A stretch of DNA of 64,000 bases, taken from Stemphylium vesicarium. Lineage: Eukaryota > Ascomycota > Dothideomycetes > Pleosporales > Pleosporaceae. The first letter of the stretch is position 1, and every line of letters begins with the position of its first letter. The stretch lies in assembly GCA_004380135.1 (NCBI GenBank), contig QXCR01000065.1, forward strand, positions 1 through 64,000, written 5' to 3'. This document shows, in pieces, positions 11,921 to 23,300 of the stretch. Both the position numbers and the translations under genes were made by a program. The notes beneath the pieces are model-generated. The model searched no databases. It saw only the letters and a program-made list of their open reading frames with translations, and had not been told where the DNA came from.

Positions 11921-12361
11921 GGAGGCTTGGGATTCTACATTCGCGCTGGTCACAGAGCTATGCGCCATAGTATACGTTCTGCTTTAATCAAGACACTGCG
12001 ACGATGATGATTGTGTCCGCGGTTTAGGGACTGGCGTTCTTTCACGACTTGCTTTTGAGATACCTCTTTGTTTCTGGCGTCAGGTTTTTGATGCCACAAC
12101 ACGGTCGCAATGTATATATTGAATCCTATTCCCATAATAGAGTCTGCTGCATTTCGAACACACATTTTCGCAGCAAATAACGGTTCGCCGTTTAGTATGC
12201 ACCCCTCAATCGCTTAGCGCCGGCATTAGTCTCGCTAAGGTTTGTAATCCGCGTAGCAGCCTAGTTTACATGCATACCCCACCTTTCCCTTCTTCGCGGT
12301 TGCCTCATAGCACTCTTCACGTCATATCCTCACCAACTCTCATCCCGTCACTTTTCGCTCC
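11921..12361. other. Intergenic: Spc24 3' flank and HET pseudogene promoter
   Basis: No open frame of note. AT-rich stretches around 12100-12180 could contain the Spc24 polyadenylation region. Nothing else is recognised. Confidence 0.5.
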
Positions 12362-14628
12362 ATGGATTTGGAAATAGATCAGGCTTCCACTGAGCCTACG
12401 GCTAATCTGCAAGTCGATGAAGGTAAATACCCCCTAAAGGGCCCAAAGTAAGATTTCGGTAGTCGGGATGCTAATTGAGTAGTTGCGCCCGGAGAAACAG
12501 CCAGCCCTCGGGAGACTTCTGGAGATGACGTGTTCCGAGGCGACCTGTGTGATCGATGTGCAACTGTGGACTGGGCGAAACTCCCTTCGATTGACCCGCA
12601 CAAAGTCTCGGAATTTCCAATCTGCATCACTGAATCAAGCCAGGAGCTTCGCCGTTCTAGTTGCCCACTTTGCCAGATGCTGGGCTCGGGCATCTCCTTT
12701 GACGGGGATCCTAATAGAGTACTAGAACTGGAGTGTGCCTGATCCTCTGTTCACATAGACAAAGACTTGCCCAAAGCTGAAAGTGAAGAGCAAAATCCTG
12801 ATACTTTCGGAGAGCACTCACCAATCTTTTGTTTGAAATTTTTTCGGCTTTTAAGGATTTAAACCGGCGAGTTTTCGCGGTATATTCAACATCCGGTAAA
12901 CCTAGTATACTCGTCCCACGCCGGATCTAGCCTTCAGTCATCCAATTTGACATTCTCAGGAACTAGATAAAGTGTTGCAATGATGCTCATGCAGATACCT
13001 GCAAAATCTCCGAAAGGAAGCCAGTTCCCGGTTTCAAAGTTATCGACTGTCATACCAAGCAAACTGTGTCTATACCACAAAATAGTCACCTTCGATAGGT
13101 AGCTCTTTCGTACGTCTGGGGCAATGAAAAATTTGCGCAGTCGGATCCAGAATATTTTCCGCCCACGGTTTGCGACGCTATCATTGTCACGCTTGAACTA
13201 GGTTATGACTATCTGTGGGTCGATCAGTATGTTAGTACACCGTCACAGGTCAAGTCTTAAACGAGTTTACTAAAAACAAACTGCGTACAGTGTATTGACC
13301 AGGCAGACAGAGATGCTAGGCGAGAGCAGATACAGATGATGGATCGGATCTATGCTGAGTCCCAGATAGTTATCGTCGCTGCGGCTGGTGGCTCAGCCCA
13401 ACATGGATTGCCGGGCATTAGCATCGCTTCGAGAAATGCACAAGGCCGGGTGAAGACTAATCTTGACACGGAGCTTATCGAGGTCTTTTCCCCCGCCTTG
13501 GATTTGAAGAGGAGCACCTGGGTAAGTTCTGAGTGTACGAATTGCATGTGAGACAAATACACTGACTTCGTATCCTCACCTTTGCAGGCCACACGAGCTT
13601 GAACATACCAAGAAGGCTTTCTAGCACCTCGAGCGCTCATTTTTACGGAACATCAGACGATCTTTACGTGCGGCCAGGACTTTTGGCAAGAATGTCAAGA
13701 CATCAATTTGTTGCCTTATCCGCACAGTGCCAGGTTCCTCGCTTCACGAGAATTGAGCACTTATTTCCCCACGTCTGGTCCAAGGCAGTCCCTCTCGGAC
13801 ATACTGGTTGTACTATCTAAGTACACTAAACGAAAACTGTCATTCGATTCCGATATCATCAAGCCCTGCGCTGGAATACTAGCAAAGCTAGCTCGCTGTC
13901 ACTATTGGGGTAGGCCTATTTTGCACTACGAGGATACCAGGGTCGACAAGAAGAAAGAGAACAAGAATTTCAGCCTGGGTTGGAGCAATATTGAGCCCGG
14001 TCAAAGAAGAACATATGTTCCCAGCTGGTCCTGGGCAGCAACAACTGGTACTAAGCGAATGTGGGCTCCGTCGGACTACAACTTACCAAGGTACACATTG
14101 CATCTTGTCTCAGCCGACGAAGAATGGCTACCTGTCGATGGAATCGTGAAAAGTCGCTATGAACGCCTACTTCTAGGGAGTGGTCCAACATTACGCCTCA
14201 CTGGAACATTCTACACACCACGTCTTGTGCTGGGCCTGAATCCGTATCCAACGCCATCGCTCAATAAAGCAGAAGAAATACTTAGTGGGTCATATGCACT
14301 GTTCTCTTACGGCCAAGGCCTAGCACTGGCTGTGAGCCTATACCTTGATGCCATAGTACCGGGAGCAGACTATGATCACGGCATCAAGCCGGTGGGGGTA
14401 GAAATGCACTGTGTTGTTGGCAATGAGTGGATGATGAGCTGGGGGCCCACTTGCATACTTCTTCAGCAAGAAGGTGTCCACTACAAACGGATTGGAATCA
14501 TTGGTAACGTGTATGTTATTCTTGACAAGAGCACTGGTGTAGGAAGAACAGAAATATTTGTGAATAGAATCTTCGGCGAAAGGCCATTCGGATTCGAAGA
14601 TGATACAGAGACCATCTTTATCGCATGA
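12362..14628 (+). pseudogene. HET-domain (heterokaryon incompatibility) pseudogene
   Basis: HET proteins trigger cell death after fusion of unlike strains. Visible parts are: exon 12362-12422; intron to 12482; an exon with the N-terminal CDRCATVDW and SSCPLC pattern; the HET core ALSYVWG (from 13101), DYLWVDQY, intron 13229 region to 13290, then CIDQ...AESQIVIVAAAG; intron 13522-13587 (GTAAGT...GCAG); and a long tail to 14628 containing LGWSNIEPGQRRTYVPSWSW. Intron phases are intact, but the frame is closed several times. TAG occurs at 12928-12930, at 12964-12966 (expected Trp in this family) and at 13096-13098, just before VALSYVWG. TGA at 13600-13602 replaces the Trp of the conserved R-A-W-T-Y-Q-E. 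A frame change also separates the first coding block from the HET core. No single product can be made, so this is a decayed gene. Confidence 0.85.
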
Positions 14629-15792
14629 GAGCATGCGTTAGAGGGCCACTGGGGCCCTGGAAATATGTCGAAACCCATTAAACTACGGCGGACATCTCCT
14701 CGGTCGAGTAGAGCGAGTAGTCGAGCGGTAAAGCATATAATTAAGTACGTTCTAAGAAGAACAAGCAGAGAATCTTGACATCCAGCCTAATGACGGAAAT
14801 CACGAGGACGCGAAATGGACGCGCTCGTCCCCAGTGACCATGCTCTAGAAGCCGGAAAACATGTCACCAAAGACGAATCCATGATGACGTGGGTTGCCCT
14901 CGACAACCTACAAAGTGAACGGGCAACACTGGGTGCTGCATGCGGTCCAAGCAGTCCCGTCGATTCGATGCCCAATTGGGGTACTCCCTATGAAAAGACG
15001 ATGGTCAAAATCTGAGTGTGCAGCCGCGCTCGCTCAGATCTTCGGAACGGGGTCTAGACGGCTGTTTGCGAAGACGAACCTGTGATGGTTTTTCTATGTA
15101 ACAAGCTCTCATGACGCAGTATCAACGCACTCGCCTTGCCCCACCTCAGGCTCGATTCAAAAAGGCTGCAACGGGAATCGGGATCGAAAACGCAGACGCA
15201 GATAATCTGGAATACCAAGTAAACGGCGGGACAAACCCCGATGGCACGTTCCGCAAGGGTATGCTGATCCCAATGATGCAATTTCCACAATCCCCTAAAC
15301 GCATCAACGCGCATCAATCTGGCTATATTGGAACCAACGCGCACCTCACCCCATCCTCATTAGAATTTCTTTAAAATTGGAGTCGCCTCATTCCAGACTG
15401 CTGACCGAGAATGAGGTACAAAGGACGCCGTAATATCGGGGTGACAGATGCGGGTATCATTGTACAAAGAGAAACGAACTTCGCCGAAACAAGTGTAGGC
15501 TCAGCTGTCAGGTGAACTATGTCCCTGCGCACGGGCCGCAATGATAGCGCTGACTCCATCACTAGGAGAATAATGAAGGCAGCGCGGACGTAAACAAGCA
15601 CTCAGACTGTGCGCACAGAGTATCCGTGGCGCGGCTTAGTGCGATCCTTCATTGTGATTGCATGCAATTGACCTTTGGTTTATAGGCATCTGCGCCCTCT
15701 CTTACACCCAGCATTGCTTTTTCTTCTACACCCCGTCACTCTCTCAACCAGCCGCCGAACGCCCTTACCCACTACCTTTAATACCGATAAAT
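14629..15792. other. Intergenic, 1.16 kb
   Basis: Open frames of 60-96 codons at 14815-15374 have no domain and no convincing introns. The region before 15793 is pyrimidine-rich (CTCTCAACC and similar), as is common just upstream of fungal start codons, and is probably the leader of the secreted-protein gene. Confidence 0.5.
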
Positions 15793-16455
15793 ATGTTCGC
15801 CCTAATTCCCACTGTCGCGCTCCTCGCCGGCCTCTCCGCCGCAGCACCAACGGTATGTCGTCATCTCTTTCCTTCTTCCCCTTTTCCTTGCACGCCCACC
15901 ACATCACGACATACCCACCCCAACCAAATACTGATCTTCAACAGTACAAAGCCCCAGCTACCCCAGCTGCCGCTGCCGGCGCAACCATCTACAAATCCAA
16001 GCATTTCGCCGGCGATTCAACCGCCATCCCCGCGAATGCATGGTGCACAGACCTCTCTGACATCTTCGGCGACTTCGACGGCCAAGTCCAGAGTCTGGCG
16101 GTGGAAAAGGGTTATCGGTGTCAATTCTTCCTGTAAGCCTCCGCCATATTCTTCCGTGTTTCCACCGCCTTTTTTTGTCTTCCGCTGTGTGGTTTTCGGT
16201 GTGTTGTTGTGCCGGTGGTACCGCGAGCTCGTACAAGGGCTGTCCATCGCGCGACCGCGAACTTGGACGACGAACAACGAAGGGTTTTAAAGGGAATAAG
16301 GCTAACAATGTGGATTTAGTGACCGTGGATGCTCCGACTACGCCCCTTCTTCGCGTAAACTCGACCTCAGTTGCACAGACTCGGATGTCAAGAAGGCGGA
16401 TTTGGAGCCGGCCTTTGATCTCAAGCTTCATAGTGCTTATTGCGCTCTTATCTAG
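15793..16455 (+). CDS. Small secreted protein, beta-gamma-crystallin-like pattern
   Basis: Exons 15793-15852, 15945-16132 and 16320-16455 give 127 residues. The introns are 92 nt (GTATGT...ACAG) and 187 nt (GTAAGC, branch GCTAAC, TTTAG), all in phase. Residues 1-18 form a signal peptide (MFALIPTVALLAGLSAAA) with an Ala-X-Ala-type cleavage site. The mature part is about 109 residues with five cysteines (in WCTD, YRCQ, RGCS, SCTD and AYCA). The order IYKSKHFAGDS, IPANAWCTDL, F.G.VQSLAVEKGYRCQFF, then RGCS resembles the Greek-key motif of beta-gamma-crystallin-like secreted proteins (Y...F.G...W C..L...V.S...GYRC.F). That is inference from pattern, not a search. Small size, secretion and cysteines also make it an effector-type candidate. 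It is convergent with Csf1. Confidence 0.8.
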
Positions 16456-17341
16456 ACGGCACGGGTACGGCGCGACACTGCGAAGAGGTAGTTCCGTCTG
16501 GCCGTGGTTGTGGCCAAAGTAATTGGGCTTTTGAGAGGGTCTTTCTTTTCCATTCTTTTTCATTAATGGCTTGCTGGAGGCTTTACTCCCCGAGTCGGGA
16601 GAGGAGCGATTGGCGAATAGTGTGAGAAGAGTGATGTGAAGCTCTAGCTCTTATCCTCTGCCTCCTCTTTCCCCCCCAACTTTTCTTGACTTTACTAGTC
16701 TTTTCCTTTGTTTTGTTTTCAAATTTCTTCTTCTTGAGAAGGACGGGTCTTTAATGGGACTTTGACCTTGGATTTAGTGTAGATACCCCCACTTAGCACG
16801 ACAGGGAAGTAGCGATATTTCCCACAAATGAATTCAACTTAATGTATTACTACGAGTTAAATCTTGCAGGTGAACAAAATCAGATGTTTTAAATGTTTAG
16901 CCAGGAGCATCAGAAAGATGTAAATGTCCACTCCATATACACCTTTGACGTCAGCGGTAGACTTCCAAGGGAAATGCGCGAAAACAGAGGATATTAACCA
17001 GAGCGGACTAACCTATTGCAAGTACGGCAACTGCGCAAACGGTGAAATCCCCGGATACTACTGAAGGCGAAAAAAGAAAAGGACACGATGGCGGGCCGGC
17101 ACGGATCAAAAGCTCCCGAGAAGTAGTGACTGTAATGAGCAAACTTCTATATTCATTATAAACGCTTGGCGACGAAAGTACGCAGCAAAAGAAGAAGAAA
17201 AAAAAGGCCCGTTAACGCCAATACCAATGTATGCCAAACAGACCAAAAACACTAGTAATCACCATGCTCCCTCCATCTGGTTGAAAAACTACTATATACA
17301 CGGCCTCTTTTCTTGGTCCTTGCACCCATAACACCGCACAT
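16456..17341. other. Intergenic between convergent genes
   Basis: No gene is supported. The stretch holds the 3' flanks of the secreted-protein gene and Csf1. It contains pyrimidine-rich sequence near 16640-16740 and A-rich sequence near 17190-17205, consistent with untranslated and polyadenylation regions. Confidence 0.5.
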
Positions 17342-20300
17342 CTAACTACTCCCCAGAATCCTCTCATAAGCCTCTTCAACCTCCCTTGCAACCTCCAATA
17401 GCGTGACAATGACAATCTGGTGCGTGACATTGGGTAGCCGATCCCTATGTAGCCCAATCCATTCCAGCGGTGGCGTCGCCTCACCCATGTCCCTCAGCTG
17501 AGGCGTCTCGATCAGCGGCGGCTCCAGAGGCGTGTACTCGTATCGCGACTGGGGCACATTAACGACGGCGGTGATTTTTTCCTGGCCGTCAGATGACGTG
17601 GATGGCGCGCGTGGCCGATTCGAGGGCATGGCAGTAGTGTCAGCGGTGCCGGGCTCAGGGTCCGGTTCGCTCGGGTCATCTTGCAGGGTCTGGGAAGTGC
17701 TGATCTTGATGTTGGATTCTGGGAGGGGTTTGCCGAGGCGGGAGGCGAGGGTGCGGGAATGGTTCGACCACATGTTGCGGATGTAGGAGATGCGCGAGTA
17801 GTTCCATCCCACGTCTACTTTTCCTTCTAGGGAACTGCGGAAGAGGTAGTCGATGTGTGTGCCCTTTGGCATCTGCCAGGTGTGCATCGTGGCGATGACT
17901 TTGGGCACGCGGAGAATGGTGCCTCCGCGTGCGGAGCTGGCGCTTGCGGACACGTCCTCGACTGTGAGCTCGGTGACAGGCTTGCTCTTCTTGGGTGTTG
18001 GGACTGATGATAGGGCTACGGAAAGTTGCCCAAGTGTCATTCCGAGGCTGGAGTGTATCTTCGTCTTCTTTTCGAGCGCGACGGCGAAACGAGCTTGCAT
18101 ATCGCCAGCTTCAAGCATGAGAACCTGGTTGTCTATGAAAGTCGAGGGGAAGACACCGAAGCGAATGGAGCGAAGTGTTACCACGACATCGGTGTGCAGT
18201 GAGATCGGCGCCTTGAAACTGTCTTTGTCGGACTTGGGGAGAATCTGGCTTGAAGACGCTGACTGATCGAACGGCTCGGGGACTGATGACTTGCGTCGAA
18301 GGAACTTCTCAATGTCTCTTAGGGACTGTTTGTAAGCCTGCTGGTTTTCCTGAATCAGTCGTTCGATCGCTTGCCATAACGCCAGACCTTGTGCGGCACT
18401 CGTAGCATGGCAAAAGACGTGCACTTTGCCGCCATCGAGGATAGCGACCAATCGGTCTTGTACATCCTCACCCTCTGGACGGACATTATACATCATGAAA
18501 CCAAATTCGGCAATGTCTGCCATCACAAAAGCCTGATAGTCAAATCCAGTCCTAACGCGTAGTTGACGGAAGGCAACAGATGCCTGAATGAGCGGCGTTT
18601 GGCGCGTGCCTGGTTCCTGAACTGGCCAGCCGATTGAAGTGCGCACTTTGGTCTCATGCAGCTCGATGAAGCCACTTGTGCGACCGGTACTCTCGACTCC
18701 GATCTTCTCGACACCGACACACAAGTTCTGCTCTGAGGTCGTAGTCTTTTTAGAAGACGCCCATAAGTTGTGGATGTGCAGCCATGACTTTCCGATAGAT
18801 TGGCCTAGGTCAAGATCAACCTTGATGTCTGCAATAGCTACATTTGCATTCCATGGGAAGGCAGTGGCCGCAGCGACTTGCTGGTAGCGCTGTATGAGGT
18901 ACTCCTGTGGCTCGGAGCTCACGTTCGGGGATGCAGGTTTGGAGGCCCGTCTGATCTCAGGTGGTATCCAAATCTCTCGGAACAGCAAAAAGTCCTGCAA
19001 TTGTCGTGCATTGATCTGGAGAGCGGTCGGATTTATCTTGAGAATAGCCGAGATACCACTAGTGCCGCTAAGATGCTTGCTGTTCATCAATGAAAGAACG
19101 ACGGACTCTACGTCTAAGCTGAAAGTCGACTCGCGAGAGTAGACGTGCTGAACCGTTGTTTGGAGTTTCTCGAACGTGGCAGATGCAGCGAAGAAGTGGC
19201 CATGTTCCTGAGACTTCACGCTATTGACAGTAATGTATATGTCTTCAACCTTGGCAATCGCTGTGACACGGGCAATGGGCTGGCAACTGAGACTAAACTC
19301 TTGTTTGCAGATCCTAAGCCCTAGGTTGAGTCTGGTCCTGCCCAGTATTGTGGTGGGGTCGGCGGTGATAATGTTTTCATCTTCGAGGAGTTTTGCCGCT
19401 GGTTTGGATTGCTCTTGTTGTGCGGGCTGTTCAGGCGAGGTAGGTGTATCGTCGTCGTCGTTCTCGCGGACCACCGCTTTGATGCTGTCTGAGATGTCGA
19501 TGATGATAGGCACCACTGTCGGCAGTAGGGTGTTGGTCGACCCGTCAACACGGAGCTCAGCATTCAGTGACGGTTCACTTCCATCGTCCATGTACTCAAC
19601 CCGCACCGCCACTCCAGGCGCTCGCAGGGCCAAGCTGCTTTTCGACTCATCGCCTACGAATTGACTGTATCTGCCCTTTTGCTGAGCTCGGCTCGATGAA
19701 CCCTGTATAGGCATCTCTTCACTACCATGGATATGTACTACTGCTCCAGCAAAATTGATGTCAGCAGTCAAAGATGCTAAGCGTTTATTTCCGAATGGGT
19801 TCTTTCTTTGCGCTCCGGTAGTCGTGGGTGTCATGCTCCAGTTTGCAGAGGCCTTGCGAAACTTCTTGCCAGCAAGGGCGATTGATCGCTCGATGATGTT
19901 TCCAGGTAGGATAAAATGCGAATCGAGCTGAAGATCGAGCGACTTTCCAGCAGCAAAGAATGCCAGTTTCCGCGTGTCCTTGGTCGACGCGTAAGCGACG
20001 TTGAAAACCATCTTAGGCAGCAGTGCTGAATTCAATGAACGCGACTTCTTGTTTGCTGATACTGGCACCATCTGCAGTCTCATGTCTTCAATCATCAACC
20101 GCGCAGCATCGTCCTTTTGCGTCGACAAGTCGATCTTTCCAAACGACAGCACAAGATCCTGTATCTCGTTCTGCGGGAAAGGAGCCACCGAATTTCCGAC
20201 GATCCAGCTGACCTGAAGGTCGAGAAGTTCCAGAGAGTAAGTCGAAGTAAACAGGGCCCCGGAAAGGATGCTCTCGGTGTCATTTTGTTGGTCGTTTTTG

Positions 20301-23300
20301 AGGCTGCGGTCACGGCGTTGCGAAATCCTGCTCTTGGTGTGGCGAAGGCGTCGCAGATACCTCCTTTCTTTGGAAAGATCTAAATCCTTGATTTTATCCT
20401 GGAGGTGGTTCATGACATCTACGACAGCGGACGCGGTGTCCGCAAATACGTTCACTTCCAATCCGGAGCTTCGCACACGGTAAACTCTGCGAGTGGGCTC
20501 AGAGTCCTTTTCAGTGGTAGCTTGGAAGACTGCGCTGAATGTAACATTGCCACAACGGCGAACCGAGTCGAGATCTTTCAGGCTCATGTCAACACTGACC
20601 TCGTGGATTCTCACTACAGCTTCAGGATATAGCATAATGCGCTCATCCGCATCTATGTTCGTAGCACTCAGTTGCACGGTTGAAAGCCGGAAGACGAGGT
20701 TTGCTGTTGGAGAGTCCGGGCGTTGGCCAGGAGCGCTAGCCGAAATGTGCATCCCATGAAGCGTCATTTTTACGGTAAATAAAGTGTCCCTAGAAGAGGT
20801 AGGGGCTTTGACAGTTGGTTTGTCTGCAGAAGCTGGAAACATCTCTTCGATATGCGTCTTCAAGACCTCAACATCGTCTTGAACCGCTTTGAACATGTGT
20901 GACATCTCCGGTTTGTTGATAGTAGCAATCAAAGACTGAATCTCAGAAGCCTGGACGTAGACCTTCTCTACGATGCCTGAAGCGACGACCTTCGTTTGGC
21001 TCTCATTTTGCGTGATGGTCAATCTTCCGTTGAGAGGGGGTAACTCTAACGAGCTAATGACATGAGATCCTTCGTTGGACGTACTGTAAAGCCTGTGGAA
21101 ATTTGCGTCGAGGTCGTAATCGACCTGTAACGTGACGTGCTTTCCAAGGGTTGGTATAACAGCAATACGTCCAGAGGAACCTGTGATTGACCAGCCAAGT
21201 GGTTGCAAGACGGCGAGCTCGATTTGATATGCATCCATGAACAGGGCGAGAGATATGTTTGGGAGCTGGGCGGCAGTCTCTTTGGGTTTTTCGGTCTTCG
21301 CAGGTGTCTTCGTTATTTCTTGCAATGTCACAGATTGGCGGTTGAAGTATGCAACTTCATCTCTGAGCACAGTGTCTGCCAATTCGATGAGTCCGAGAAC
21401 GTCCTCTTGTACTTTGACGACAATGTTGTGGCTTGCCGCAGCCACCTTGATCTCGCTAGGTGATCCACTATCGGTTGCTTGTTCTATCATGGCGAAATAG
21501 ATGCTAGGTTGTTCAAACTGTGTTTTGGCAAGTACTCGTGAGCGAGAGGTGAGCTCACTAACAGCTACGTCGACATGCAAATGAGCCGAGAAAATCTCAC
21601 CAAGTCGAGATGCTTTGCTATCCGCGTCTAGGAAAGAGAAGCGCATGTTTTGGCCAGTATTGACGCTTCTGAGATTGATGGTGTCTAATGTGATTTGAAC
21701 CTTGTCGGTTGCGAAAACCACCTGGAGGTCGTGGTCGGATGTAGGTGCCGGGTCTGGGGGTGATGTGATGGATTTCGGCTTTGCTTGCTGTGTTGAATTG
21801 ATGTTCTCTTTCTGAAACAGCTCTAGTAAAGACTCGGCGAGCTCACAAATCTCCCATTGAACGTGAAAAGCGGTGTCTCTTGAGCTTATCTGAACGATCG
21901 TTGTCTTCTTGGATACTTCTGAACCAACCAGCATGAGGCCGTTAGGCTGTGATGGAGGCAGTAATGCGACGTTGATAGCCAGGAGACCCAGTGAAACCTC
22001 ACTTTGCCGAGGACCAGGGTCGATTGTCAACTTGATCTCAGCAGACTTGATGTCGATATACAAAGGCGCAGAATCAGGTGTCGGTAGTTTCTCTTCAATG
22101 TGGCCAAAGAGCAGTCGCATTGCAAGACTCTTCTTCACGTGCGCAAGATCCCATGTACGCCACTGATCCCACATTGCAATGATTTTTTGCTCGGCATTCT
22201 CTGGACACATTACATCGGACTGAGAGCAATCGCCCAAGATGGCATCCTTCTCGACCTGTGGTAGGCATTGCCATGTATAACGAAATCGGGATATAATCTT
22301 CCAGGAGTCGTGACTGCGCAAATGGTCTCTAGCTGCGCGTAGGGCGTATGATGCTTTTGTCAGGAAAGCGGGATCCGAATATTGGTCTTGGACACTACTG
22401 AGATACCATGCCAAGTAGCGCAACCTATGCTGGTATCTCTGATCCACCTCGGCGAATTGATGTACTAGTGTCTCTGCCATGAGTGCCGTTCGGTGAATGA
22501 GTGCTGCTAAATATTCCACCTTTTTGCTTGCCATGGCATTCTCGAGTGACCGGAACGAGATGTTCACAGATGTTGTCTTACTCTGCAGCATCCAGAGCAA
22601 AACATCCCTGATCTCCGCTTGGATTGCAACGCCTCCACTAGCGCCCTGCAGGGTGCGCTCGGCCACGGAAAGACCAAGAGACCTCAATGTTGAGTGCAAT
22701 GCCAATGAGTTTTCCCCGGCTCGCTCTCCTGGAAACTTCTTGATTCTTGCAGTGAGTGCGAGCCGGTTGAGAATGATGTCGTACTGGTCCTGCCCCGTTT
22801 CCTGGACGGAACGTGGTTCAAAGTTGTGCTGAAACCTGACGTGGGTAAATGGCACACGAACATTAAATTCCAGTGAGCTGCCTTTGCCTTCCAGTCGATT
22901 CCGGTTCTGGAGAATCTTCGTCATGACATTGACCTGGAAATCGTCTAGCAAATCCTCGGGACGCCTTGGCTGAACAAGCTCGACGAGATTTGCAACGCAT
23001 GTGACAAACTCTGGAGTACAAAAGACGCGTACTCCTGGTTCGACGCTGACCAGAATGCTAGTGTGCGTGAAGCTTTCGTCAAAACGCTTCGCTGCGACAT
23101 CCTCGAAAACAAGGTCATCGGGATCCTTCATGCTGTCAGGAACAGACATAGCAGGAAATGGGGGCACATCAGAAAGATCCGGCGTTAGCTGGCTGAAAGG
23201 AAAGTCAGGCGCTGCTAGGCTGCTAGACAACGCAACCGATGAGAGTGCCCAGCCTTGCTTGGTACGGTTGGGTGCTTCCAAGGATGGTTGAGGATGATTC

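Noticed and set aside
14815..15374. Short frames after the HET pseudogene
   Set aside because: No signal peptide, domain, or splice partner; composition looks random.
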